DNA of 64,000 bases from assembly GCA_964546015.1 (NCBI GenBank), contig CAZJHO010000001.1:62001-126000 (forward strand), given 5' to 3'. The stretch is from JAFGVL01 sp964546015. GTDB taxonomy: Bacteria > Bacteroidota > Bacteroidia > Bacteroidales > Paludibacteraceae. Position numbers and translations under genes: made by a program. This document shows positions 15,948 to 23,321 of this stretch, one piece after another (within the stretch, counting starts at the first letter, position 1; each line of letters opens with the position of its first letter). The notes below the pieces were generated by a model. The model worked only from the letters and a program-made list of their open reading frames with translations. It ran no database searches and was not told the DNA's origin.

Positions 15948-17513
15948 ATGAAAAGAACAATTTTACTATCATTAGTTTTTTGCTATATGGCTGGAAATAT
16001 TTTGGCACAGCAAGATACAGTACAGAAAAAACCAAGTGAATGGTCAAGATGGTCTGTACAAATAAAAGGAGGTATTGATGTGCCTAAAGGGAGTCAAGGA
16101 TTCTTTAAAATATCCTATTTTGATCCTGAGTTTGGAATAGGAGTTGAAAGAACTTTTAATTCTTTATTTGGATTAGGTATTGATTATATGTACATGAAAC
16201 ACTCAAATGATGTGTTTGATGCTCACATTCAACAAATTGACCTTATTACACCTGTTAATGTGTCTAATTTGTTAAGCCCATGTCGTTCTTGGCAGAAATT
16301 AAATGTTTTTCTTACACCAGGTTTAGGATTAGGCTTTGGAAGTCTTAAAGAATTTACACATCAAGGTGTTACTTATCCATCTGTAAACAGAGAGAAAAGT
16401 TTAAATGTAACGATTGGTTTAGGGGCAGAATACGACATCTCAAGTCATTTTGCTGTAGGTCTTGATGGACAGTTTCGTTGGAACTCGAATACTCACCATG
16501 TACCGAAGCTTCCTGATGTAGGAAATAAATATGGAGACTACGGGTATTTTGCTGTGAATTTAAGTGTTCGTTATAAATTTGCAGGTAAAGATAATATCCG
16601 GAACATTAATCAACTTGCAGAAAAATGTTTACCGGTGAATGATGATCGTTTTGTAAAATTAGAAGAAAAATTAGGAGAACTTGAGCAAAAAGTACTTCGT
16701 GATAGTTTAAGAAATAAAGCAGATGAAGATAACTTAGCAAAGTTGAAAGATTTAGTAGAAAAACTGGAAAATTGTTGTGAAGATAGTAAGCCCTCCGGTG
16801 CTGTAATTAAAACAACAGTGCCAACTACTGTGCCTGCTCCTGTAAAAATCACATTGCGTAGTATTTATTACAAATTAGATAAATGGGATTTATTGCCTGA
16901 GTCTTACCAAGAATTGAATAAAGTTGTAGAGTTCATGCAGAAAAATCCTGATTTTAAAATAGAAATTGGTTCGCATACAGATAGTAGAGGAGATGATGCC
17001 TATAATTTAGAACTTTCTAACAAGCGTGCTCAGTCTGTAGTTAACTATCTAGCATCTAAAGGTATAGATAGAAATAGAATGACAGCTAAAGGTTACGGAG
17101 AAACTCAAATATTAAATCGTTGTAAAAATGGTGTAAATTGTTCTGAAGCAGAACATGCAGTTAACCGTCGTACTGAATTTATAGTTTTAAATGCAAATGA
17201 AAATACTATAATTAGTTCTGAGTTGATTGATCATCCTACTAATTATGATCCAGAAAGTGTTTCTAATAAGCCGGCTTCTTCATACGCATCGACCAATGCA
17301 CCTGCATATGTAATTGTTGGTTCGTTTTCGAAAAAAGAAAATGCTGTTGCTGCAGTAGAAATGTTATCAAAAGTACAAGAAAAGGCAGAAATTATAGAAG
17401 AGAACACAAGTGGTTTTTTTAGAGTAGGAATACCGTGCTCATCTGTTGCTCAAGCTAAACAAAAAATTGAGCAATTAAAATCAATACATCCAGATGCATG
17501 GATATTGAAGTAA
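15948..17513 (+). CDS. OmpA-family outer-membrane protein with C-terminal SPOR domain
   Basis: 521 residues. A signal peptide ends near NILA (20). Residues 30-212 form the membrane beta-barrel. Residues 230-277 are a charged coiled coil ending in a CC pair. Residues 302-415 are an OmpA C-terminal domain: D345 in GSHTDSRGD and R360 in NLELSNKRAQSVV correspond to the diaminopimelate-binding residues. Residues 453-521 (YVIVGSFSKKENAVAAVEML onward) are a SPOR domain, which in other proteins binds denuded septal glycan. The two peptidoglycan-binding modules in one porin suggest an outer-membrane anchor that may also be placed at division sites; that last step is inference. It is a single gene with its own promoter and a strong terminator. 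Confidence 0.9.
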   Translation: MKRTILLSLVFCYMAGNILAQQDTVQKKPSEWSRWSVQIKGGIDVPKGSQGFFKISYFDPEFGIGVERTFNSLFGLGIDYMYMKHSNDVFDAHIQQIDLITPVNVSNLLSPCRSWQKLNVFLTPGLGLGFGSLKEFTHQGVTYPSVNREKSLNVTIGLGAEYDISSHFAVGLDGQFRWNSNTHHVPKLPDVGNKYGDYGYFAVNLSVRYKFAGKDNIRNINQLAEKCLPVNDDRFVKLEEKLGELEQKVLRDSLRNKADEDNLAKLKDLVEKLENCCEDSKPSGAVIKTTVPTTVPAPVKITLRSIYYKLDKWDLLPESYQELNKVVEFMQKNPDFKIEIGSHTDSRGDDAYNLELSNKRAQSVVNYLASKGIDRNRMTAKGYGETQILNRCKNGVNCSEAEHAVNRRTEFIVLNANENTIISSELIDHPTNYDPESVSNKPASSYASTNAPAYVIVGSFSKKENAVAAVEMLSKVQEKAEIIEENTSGFFRVGIPCSSVAQAKQKIEQLKSIHPDAWILK

Positions 17514-17527
17514 AAGATTCACATCCT

Positions 17528-17571
17528 AAAAACAAAGGGGAAACTTTTTTAAGTTTCCCCTTTGTTTTTTT
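17528..17571 (+). terminator. Terminator after the OmpA-SPOR gene
   Basis: A 19-bp perfect stem (core CAAAGGGGAAACTT / AAGTTTCCCCTTTG) with a TTTT loop and T-rich tail, one of the strongest hairpins in the window. Confidence 0.92.
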
Positions 17572-17713
17572 GCAAAAATAAACGGAAGAATATAATTAAA
17601 TATTACAATAAAGGCAATTTATAGATTTCTACCCGTATCTTGTTTGTTCAAAATTATAATACGGAAATAAAAGAAACTACGAGATTTTCTGCTGTGTTTT
17701 TTTATTATAGTAT

Positions 17714-18709
17714 TTATTTCGAAGCCTCTTCAATAGCCACCGCTACCGCTACAGTAGCGCCTACCATTGGGTTATTACCCATACCGAGGAAGCCCATCAT
17801 TTCCACATGCGCGGGAACAGATGACGAACCGGCAAATAGAGCATCGCCATGCATACGGCCCAGCGTATCGGTCATACCGTATGAAGCCGGTCCTGCACCC
17901 ATATTATCCGGGTGAAGTGTACGACCTGTACCACCTCCAGAGGCTACCGAGAAGTATTTCTTGCCCAACTCCATGCACTCTTTTTTGTAAGTGCCCGCTA
18001 CAGGGTGTTGAAAACGAGTTGGGTTGGTAGAGTTGCCGGTGATAGATACATCTACGCCTTCGCTACGCATAATGGCAACACCTTCGCGCACATCGTCCGC
18101 ACCATAACATTTTACTTTTGCACGAAGACCGGTTGAGTATGCTTTTTCTTTTACCACTTTCAATTCGCCCGAGCCGTAGTTAAACTCGGTTTGCACATAA
18201 GTAAACCCGTTGATGCGCGAAATAATCATCGCAGCATCTTTACCTAAACCGTTGAGAATAACACGCAATGGCTCTTTGCGCACTTTGTTTGCCATTTCGG
18301 CAATTTTGATAGCACCTTCGGCAGCTGCGAAAGACTCGTGTCCTGCCAGGAAAGCAAAACATTTGGTTTCTTCGCGAAGAAGCATTGCTGCCAAGTTTCC
18401 GTGTCCGATACCTACCTTGCGGTCGTCGGCAACAGAGCCGGGGATACAAAATGATTGCAAACCGATACCAATAGCTTCGGCAGCTTCGGCAGCATTTTTT
18501 ACATCTTTTTTGATAGCAATGGCAGCACCTACCACATACGCCCATTTAGCGTTCTCGAAAGCGATAGGTTGTGTTTCCTGACAAATTGTATAAGGGTCAA
18601 TTCCCTTTGCATCGCAGATGGCTTTTGCCTCGTTGATGTCTTTTATTCCGTATTGATTGAGCGCAGCATTAATCTGATTAATACGACGGTCGTAACTTTC
18701 AAATAACAT
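17714..18709 (-). CDS. GGGtGRT protein (family of unknown function)
   Basis: 331 residues carrying the family's name motif GGGTGRT at 258-264 (SVASGGGTGRTLHPDNMG). Other conserved-looking stretches are GHGNLAAMLLREE, CFAFLAGHESFAAAEGA and NGLGKDAAMIISRING. There is no signal peptide or membrane helix, so it is cytoplasmic. The glycine-rich motif suggests nucleotide or cofactor binding, but no biochemical function is established as far as I know. It is the last gene of an operon behind a NifU-like protein, a pairing I associate with this family, which suggests a link to iron-sulfur or sulfur chemistry. Codon use is more GC-rich than its flanks. Confidence 0.9.
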   Translation of the reverse strand: MLFESYDRRINQINAALNQYGIKDINEAKAICDAKGIDPYTICQETQPIAFENAKWAYVVGAAIAIKKDVKNAAEAAEAIGIGLQSFCIPGSVADDRKVGIGHGNLAAMLLREETKCFAFLAGHESFAAAEGAIKIAEMANKVRKEPLRVILNGLGKDAAMIISRINGFTYVQTEFNYGSGELKVVKEKAYSTGLRAKVKCYGADDVREGVAIMRSEGVDVSITGNSTNPTRFQHPVAGTYKKECMELGKKYFSVASGGGTGRTLHPDNMGAGPASYGMTDTLGRMHGDALFAGSSSVPAHVEMMGFLGMGNNPMVGATVAVAVAIEEASK

Positions 18710-18716
18710 GTTTTTA

Positions 18717-19174
18717 TAATTAATAATTAAAAATTAATAATGAATAATTAGATAATCAACAAATAATTAATCTTCGCAATCTTCATTGTTTTTGGAATTT
18801 GTATTAATGATAGATGTTAGGATTTTTATAATCTCTATGCAATCATCGTAAATACTTTTAAATTCCTGCTCGGCAAGATAATCCGTAGCAACTAAAAGCT
18901 CTAACCAATAGGTTGTTTCATTAGATTCTTTCAGGGCGATTCTTAATTTTGATCGAAAGTCTTTATCGCTCTGAGCATAAACCGATTCTCTAATGTTCGC
19001 TCCTATACTTGTACCGCTTCGTAAAAGTTGTTTTGTCATTATAAATTCTTTCTTTTCAGCTTGTAAATACTGAAAAAGTCGAATAATCCGAATAGCAAAC
19101 ACTTTACTTTTATCAGCTATCAAGTTATCGGTCTTCATGCAAAATATTAATTATTAACTGTTAATTATTAATTA
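18717..19174. repeat. Inverted repeats flanking the four-helix gene
   Basis: Two 25-nt AT-rich arms (18717-18741 and 19150-19174) are inverted repeats identical in 23 positions; both contain TAATTAATAATTAA in one orientation. They bracket the four-helix gene exactly, filling both gaps of the operon. The right arm ends on the stop codon of the NifU-like gene. Confidence 0.65.
18767..19138 (-). CDS. Four-helix-bundle protein (23S rRNA-IVP/S23 family)
   Basis: 123 residues, all helical, with the family core KVFAIRIIRLFQYLQAEKKE, TKQLLRSGTSIGANIRES, KLRIALKESNETTYWLELL and DDCIEIIKILTSIIN. The family was first seen as open frames inside intervening sequences of 23S rRNA and also occurs as free-standing genes across Bacteroidetes; the related Avd protein binds RNA and reverse transcriptase. 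No function is known for stand-alone copies. It sits between the NifU-like and GGGtGRT genes on the same strand and is flanked by inverted repeats, so it looks like an insertion rather than a pathway member. A dead relative lies in the atp operon. Confidence 0.85.
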   Translation of the reverse strand: MKTDNLIADKSKVFAIRIIRLFQYLQAEKKEFIMTKQLLRSGTSIGANIRESVYAQSDKDFRSKLRIALKESNETTYWLELLVATDYLAEQEFKSIYDDCIEIIKILTSIINTNSKNNEDCED

Positions 19175-19864
19175 ACTTTCTCTTGGGTCAATAAATTTAA
19201 CTCCTTCGGCAAAGCGACCGTAGTTTGAGGTAGCTTTTTTTAATGCTTCGTTAGCATCTGTGCCTTTTTTTACATCGTCCATGAATTTACCAAGGTGGAT
19301 AAATTCGTAACCAATTACTTCACCATCAGCATCGAGAGCCATACGGGTACAGTAACCTTCGGCCATTTCCAAGTAACGAACGCCTTTTGCCAATGTTCCG
19401 AACATAGTTCCTACTTGGCTGCGAAGTCCTTTACCCAAGTCTTCCAATCCGGCACCGATAGGCAAACCGCCTTCAGAGAAAGCCGATTGTGTACGACCAT
19501 AAGCAATTTGTAAGAAAAGTTCGCGCATAGCCGTGTTGATAGCGTCGCAAACCAGGTCGGTATTCAATGCTTCGAGCAAAGTTTTACCGGGAAGGATTTC
19601 AGCTGCCATCGCCGCCGAGTGTGTCATACCTGAGCATCCAACTGTTTCGATCAATGCTTCTTGAATAATACCGTCTTTTACATTGAGCGTAAGTTTACAT
19701 GTACCTTGTTGAGGCGCACACCATCCTACACCATGGGTCAGACCTGAAATATCTTTGATTTCTTTGGATTTCACCCATTTACCTTCTTCGGGTATGGGTG
19801 CCGGACCATGGTTAGGTCCTTTCTTTACAACACACATGTGTTCTACTTCGTGAGAGTAAATCAT
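19172..19864 (-). CDS. NifU-like iron-sulfur scaffold protein
   Basis: 230 residues from ATG 19864; the frame is open further upstream but those codons lie beyond the promoter. Six cysteines are visible (C11, C49, C56, C77, C106, C172). VGWCAPQQGTCKLTLNVKDG and LIETVGCSGMTHSAAMAAEI resemble the IscU/NifU N-terminal scaffold, where three cysteines hold a nascent 2Fe-2S cluster; the third position corresponds to C106. The C-terminal 90 residues (from about YCTRMALDADGEVIGYEF) are not part of IscU. It heads the operon with the four-helix and GGGtGRT genes. Scaffold activity is inferred from motif similarity. Confidence 0.8.
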   Translation of the reverse strand: MIYSHEVEHMCVVKKGPNHGPAPIPEEGKWVKSKEIKDISGLTHGVGWCAPQQGTCKLTLNVKDGIIQEALIETVGCSGMTHSAAMAAEILPGKTLLEALNTDLVCDAINTAMRELFLQIAYGRTQSAFSEGGLPIGAGLEDLGKGLRSQVGTMFGTLAKGVRYLEMAEGYCTRMALDADGEVIGYEFIHLGKFMDDVKKGTDANEALKKATSNYGRFAEGVKFIDPRES

Positions 19865-19900
19865 ATTGTTACAGATAAAATTAATTTTGAAAAAACTTCG

Positions 19901-19930
19901 CGAAGATACGATTAATTTAGAATTTTTCAA
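19901..19930 (-). promoter_or_regulatory. Promoter of the NifU-like/GGGtGRT operon
   Basis: On the minus strand TTG (19930-19928) is followed after 19 nt by TATCTTCG (19908-19901), one base off TAnnTTTG. The start at 19864 is 36 nt downstream. Confidence 0.6.
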
Positions 19931-19982
19931 TTGACAATTGACTATTTTTGTACTCGTAATTTTTAATTCGTAATTTGTTATT

Positions 19983-20795
19983 ATGCGAAAGATTATTTTT
20001 TTGTTATCCGTAGCGATTTCTTTTTCTGCTTGTAAGAAAAAAGCAGAAGAGCCATTGGTAAAAATTACCACTACCGAGGGTATTTTTGTGGTGAAGCTGT
20101 ATAAAGAAACGCCGCAACATCGGGATAATTTTGTGAAATTGATAGAGCAGGGATATTATGATGGATTATTATTTCACAAGGTAATGAAAGATTTCTTGAT
20201 TCAGACCGGTGATCCGAATTCCAGAGATGCCGGACAAAATCGTTTGTTGGGCAGTGGAGGACCCGGATATACTATTCCGGCAGAAATTCATTATCCGCAG
20301 TTTTTTCATCGCAAAGGAGTATTGGCTGCCGCTCGTCTGTCTGATGCCGATAATCCGAATAAAAAATCTAACGGTAGTCAGTTTTATGTTGTATTAGGGA
20401 AGAAATATACTGATGTAGAGCTTGACAGTATAGAAAGGGAGGATTATAATCGCCAAATGGAGAAAGTATGGCAACGGATTATCGCTCTTCATAAAAATAA
20501 GATTGCGGCTGTACAAGGTGATAAACAAAAATTAGCTGCCGTACAGGACACACTTATTGTACTTGCCGAAGAAGAAATCGATCTGAAGCAACTATTTCAT
20601 TTTACGCCCGAACAGCGAAAAGCTTATACTACGGTAGGAGGTATTCCTTTTATGGATAATGAATATACTATTTTTGGAGAAGTAACCGATGGGTTGGAAG
20701 TGCTTGAGAAAATATCTGAGCAACCAGCTAACCACAATGATAGACCAATAAAAGATATTCGAATATTAAAGGCTGAAATAAAGAATGCGAACTGA
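19983..20795 (+). CDS. Cyclophilin-type peptidyl-prolyl isomerase, lipoprotein
   Basis: 270 residues. The signal sequence ends in the lipobox SFSAC, so the protein should be lipidated on C17 and face the periplasm. The cyclophilin fold is clear: VKLYKETPQHRDNFVKLIEQ, YYDGLLFHKVMKDFLIQTGD, GPGYTIPAEI, and SNGSQFYVVLGKKYTD. About 70 charged helical residues (145-215) are inserted before the last part (YTIFGEVTDGLEVLEKIS), an insert seen in other Bacteroidetes periplasmic cyclophilins. Role: cis-trans isomerisation of proline during folding of envelope proteins. Its start is 118 nt from the divergent NifU-like gene. Confidence 0.9.
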   Translation: MRKIIFLLSVAISFSACKKKAEEPLVKITTTEGIFVVKLYKETPQHRDNFVKLIEQGYYDGLLFHKVMKDFLIQTGDPNSRDAGQNRLLGSGGPGYTIPAEIHYPQFFHRKGVLAAARLSDADNPNKKSNGSQFYVVLGKKYTDVELDSIEREDYNRQMEKVWQRIIALHKNKIAAVQGDKQKLAAVQDTLIVLAEEEIDLKQLFHFTPEQRKAYTTVGGIPFMDNEYTIFGEVTDGLEVLEKISEQPANHNDRPIKDIRILKAEIKNAN

Positions 20796-20814
20796 TAAAA
20801 GTTTGCATTCTTTT
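20780..20814. terminator. Bidirectional terminator between the cyclophilin and mrp genes
   Basis: GAATGCGAACT pairs with AGTTTGCATTC (one wobble) plus flanking A/T pairs, with T-runs on both strands. The hairpin includes the last codons of the cyclophilin gene and ends just before the mrp stop. Confidence 0.8.
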
Positions 20815-20815
20815 G

Positions 20816-21892
20816 TTATTTTTTCATAAGTATTTTATTAACTTTCTGCATTACATTTTCTGCCAGTTGTAAAAAATATTGTGCAGTAAGCGAGTTTCCA
20901 TCTGTTGCAATAGGAGAGCCGTTATCGCCACATTCGCGTATGCTTTGTATAATAGGAATTTGTCCCAGTAAAGAAACGCCCATTTTTTTTGCTAAGTTTT
21001 TTACGCCATCTTTCCCGAAAATATAATATTTATTTTTCGGTAATTCGGAGGGAGTAAACCAAGCCATATTTTCTACCAAACCAAGGATAGGGATATTCAC
21101 CTTGTCGTTGGTGAACATTTCTATTCCTTTGCGGGCATCAGCCAGCGCGACTTCTTGTGGCGTACTTACAATCACAGCCCCGTTAATTTCGATAGATTGA
21201 ATTAATGTAAGGTGAATGTCGCTCGTGCCGGGAGGCATATCGATTATTAAATAGTCGAGCTCACCCCAATTGCCATCTGTAATAAGTTGTTTTATAGCGT
21301 TGCTTGCCATAGCTCCACGCCAAATAAGGGCGGTATCCGGATCAACAAAAAAACCAATGGAGAGTATTTTTACGCCGTATTTTTCTTCGGGTCGTATTAA
21401 ATCTCTTTCTCCAACTTGTTCGGACGTTGGGCGGGCGTCTTCCAATCCAAACATTTTAGGTACGGACGGACCAAAAATATCAGCATCGAGCAAACCTACC
21501 CGGTAGCCCATGCGTGCCAAAGCCACTGCCAAATTGGACGAAACGGTCGACTTCCCAACTCCACCTTTCCCCGAAGCCACTGCGATTACATATTTTACTC
21601 CACTTAGATTTTTTTGAGGCTCAGGCTTTGCTTCTTGTCGAAATTTTGCTTGAATATTTCCTTTTATCTCAGCCTCTTCGCCGGCATAAGTCAAAATAGC
21701 TTGCTCAGCAGCTTTGATAACAGATTTCACGAAAGGATCAGTTGGTTTTTCAAAAATAAGCGAAAAACTGATTTTATTTCCGTCAATTCGGATATCGTCT
21801 TCCACCATTTCGTTCTCGACCAGATTTTTCCCGTTACCCGGATAGCGCACATTTTTCAGTGCATCTATTATTAATGAAGGATAAAATGCCAT
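20816..21892 (-). CDS. mrp: Mrp/NBP35-family P-loop ATPase
   Basis: 358 residues. An N-terminal MIP18/DUF59 domain (residues 1-80) precedes the deviant Walker A VASGKGGVGKSTVSSNLAVA (written to its core GKGGVGKST) and the Walker B-like DYLIIDMPPGTSD. This family carries and transfers 4Fe-4S clusters. The usual CxxC near the C-terminus is missing: after VENMAW the sequence is FTPSELPKNKYYIFG. I know this replacement from other Bacteroidetes Mrp proteins, so it is a phylum trait rather than damage, but cluster binding must differ. It forms an operon start with nothing closely upstream (tatD is 27 nt away on the same strand). Confidence 0.92.
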   Translation of the reverse strand: MAFYPSLIIDALKNVRYPGNGKNLVENEMVEDDIRIDGNKISFSLIFEKPTDPFVKSVIKAAEQAILTYAGEEAEIKGNIQAKFRQEAKPEPQKNLSGVKYVIAVASGKGGVGKSTVSSNLAVALARMGYRVGLLDADIFGPSVPKMFGLEDARPTSEQVGERDLIRPEEKYGVKILSIGFFVDPDTALIWRGAMASNAIKQLITDGNWGELDYLIIDMPPGTSDIHLTLIQSIEINGAVIVSTPQEVALADARKGIEMFTNDKVNIPILGLVENMAWFTPSELPKNKYYIFGKDGVKNLAKKMGVSLLGQIPIIQSIRECGDNGSPIATDGNSLTAQYFLQLAENVMQKVNKILMKK

Positions 21893-21919
21893 ATTAATTT
21901 ATAATTTGACAACCGAAGG

Positions 21920-21932
21920 TCAGCGACCAACG
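21920..21932. repeat. Partial copy of the CTTCGACTC repeat family
   Basis: TCAGCGACCAACG is identical to the reverse complement of the loop and arm edge of the larger inverted repeat before argG (36743-36755 region). Here it supplies the last codons and stop of tatD. Confidence 0.5.
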
Positions 21933-22591
21933 AGAGATAATTTACAATTGAAGATATGATGATAATTTTGGTTTATTTGATATATTAAGTCTTTTATATT
22001 TATGTTAATTAATTGAGCTGCTTTTTGATAAATTTCTTCAATTGATGCTTCTGAATCATCTGTTTCTAAAAAGATTTTATTCATAGGAATAGAAATGATT
22101 GTTTCTTGGAGGTGTTCTATTCCTTTTCCGAACGATAGATAGAATCCTTGTTTGATCAATTGCTGCGCTAATTCCTTTTTACCTCTGAAACTGTGGATTA
22201 TCCAAGCTTTTGTTGGATTCTGTTCTTTTTTTACCGCGATTAATTCCTCATAGGCTTTTACGCAATGGATAAGCAAAGGTTTTTGTACTTCTTCGGCTAT
22301 TTTTATTTGTGTTAGAAAAATTTCTTTTTGCTGTTCAAAAGGTGTTTTACAAGTCTTATCGAGTCCTGTTTCGCCAATGGCAATTACTTGGGACAATGTA
22401 GCGGCATTGCTTAATAGTTGTATTGCTTTTTCATTATCTGCACCAATATCCCAAGGGTGTAATCCTATTGAAATTACTTGTTTTGGAAATTGTTCGATGA
22501 AATCTTCTATTTTATCTAACGGGCAATTGATAATTGCATTGTTGCATGGCTCTTGCCTGTGAGTGTGTATGTCTATAAAATCGTGTTTCAT
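21920..22591 (-). CDS. TatD-family metal-dependent hydrolase
   Basis: 223 residues of a TIM-barrel hydrolase. H9 and H11 (DIHTH) and the glutamate of GETGLD are metal ligands; further ligands are the histidines of LLIHCVKA and IIHSFRG and the aspartate of ETDDSE. Relatives are 3'-5' exonucleases or other metal-dependent hydrolases. It is shorter than typical TatD (about 260), mostly in loops. The final residues (KLSLVGR) and the stop codon are encoded by a fragment of an intergenic repeat, so the native C-terminus may have been replaced. It is last in the argD-to-tatD run. Confidence 0.85.
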   Translation of the reverse strand: MKHDFIDIHTHRQEPCNNAIINCPLDKIEDFIEQFPKQVISIGLHPWDIGADNEKAIQLLSNAATLSQVIAIGETGLDKTCKTPFEQQKEIFLTQIKIAEEVQKPLLIHCVKAYEELIAVKKEQNPTKAWIIHSFRGKKELAQQLIKQGFYLSFGKGIEHLQETIISIPMNKIFLETDDSEASIEEIYQKAAQLININIKDLIYQINQNYHHIFNCKLSLVGR

Positions 22592-22610
22592 ATCGGTTAC
22601 TCACGAAATC

Positions 22611-22829
22611 TTAAGGTACAGGGTCGTAACCATGTCCTCCCCAAGGATGACAGCGTGCAATTCGTTTGATGGCTAACCAAACACCTTTTAATCCGTATTT
22701 TTTTATCACTTCTACGGCATATTGCGAGCAAGTGGGTGTATATCTACATGATGCCGGCAATAAGGGCGAAATAGCCCGTTGATAAAAATAAACGGGTATA
22801 AGCAATATGGTTACGAATATTTTTTTCAT
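22611..22829 (-). CDS. yidD: Membrane protein insertion efficiency factor YidD
   Basis: 72 residues from ATG 22829 (an upstream in-frame ATG at 22838 adds three residues). The family core is plain: an N-terminal amphipathic/hydrophobic stretch, then SCRYTPTCSQYAVEVIKKYG and RCHPWGGHGYDPVP. YidD assists YidC in inserting membrane proteins, and its position right after rnpA is conserved across bacteria. No yidC is in this window. Confidence 0.95.
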   Translation of the reverse strand: MKKIFVTILLIPVYFYQRAISPLLPASCRYTPTCSQYAVEVIKKYGLKGVWLAIKRIARCHPWGGHGYDPVP

Positions 22830-22861
22830 CAAGCACAAAGATAGAAAATATCAGATAAAGT

Positions 22862-23248
22862 TTATTCCAATGATGTTATCAGTTTATCTAATGCTTCGAT
22901 CATTTTTTTCTCGATTTGTTTGTATGGTAATATTTCGTTGGCAATATAACTGATACCAATGTGAATAGTGTAATCTTTTTGTAGGACAGAAGCAAATAAA
23001 CGGGTGTTGTTGAGTCGGTATATTTCGCGTAATCGTCGTTTGATAAGATTGCGATCAACGGCTTTCTTAAATCGTTTTTTAGGCACGCTGAAAACTATTT
23101 GCGGATGTTGTGACTTGTTCTCTTTGTTGATAAAATACACCACACGCAGAGGAAATGCCATAAATGCTTTGCCCTGTGTGAAAAGCCTTGCGATACGAAT
23201 TTCGCCCGTCAGTCGGTGTGTTTTAGGAAAAAGATGTTTTTCTGCCAT
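22862..23248 (-). CDS. rnpA: Ribonuclease P protein component
   Basis: 128 residues from ATG 23248. An in-frame GTG at 23269 is rejected because it lies in a TATCTTTG promoter box. Motifs include LTGEIRIARLFTQGKAF, VVYFINKE, IVFSVPKKRFKKAVDRN and the RNR signature NLIKRRLREIYR. The protein binds the RNase P RNA and helps it remove tRNA 5' leaders. In many bacteria it pairs with rpmH; here it instead follows hemD, and yidD comes next. Confidence 0.95.
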   Translation of the reverse strand: MAEKHLFPKTHRLTGEIRIARLFTQGKAFMAFPLRVVYFINKENKSQHPQIVFSVPKKRFKKAVDRNLIKRRLREIYRLNNTRLFASVLQKDYTIHIGISYIANEILPYKQIEKKMIEALDKLITSLE

Positions 23249-23262
23249 AAGTGTAAAAAGAG

Positions 23263-23300
23263 AAGACACAAAGATACTAATTCAAGTGTCTTTGTGTCTT
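23263..23300 (-). promoter_or_regulatory. Inverted repeat carrying the rnpA promoter box
   Basis: AAGACACAAAGATAC (23263-23277) pairs with GTGTCTTTGTGTCTT (23286-23300), 15 bp with a single wobble and an 8-nt loop. On the minus strand the 23269-23276 segment reads TATCTTTG, a perfect -7 box, 21 nt before the rnpA ATG. A CTTTTT run follows the hairpin on the minus strand, so it could also terminate or attenuate transcripts coming from hemD. Confidence 0.65.
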
Positions 23301-23321
23301 TTATGAAAGGAAAAAACAGAA

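Noticed and set aside
13747..19174. A diversity-generating retroelement, suggested by the Avd-related four-helix proteins
   Set aside because: No reverse transcriptase, template repeat or variable repeat was found near either copy.
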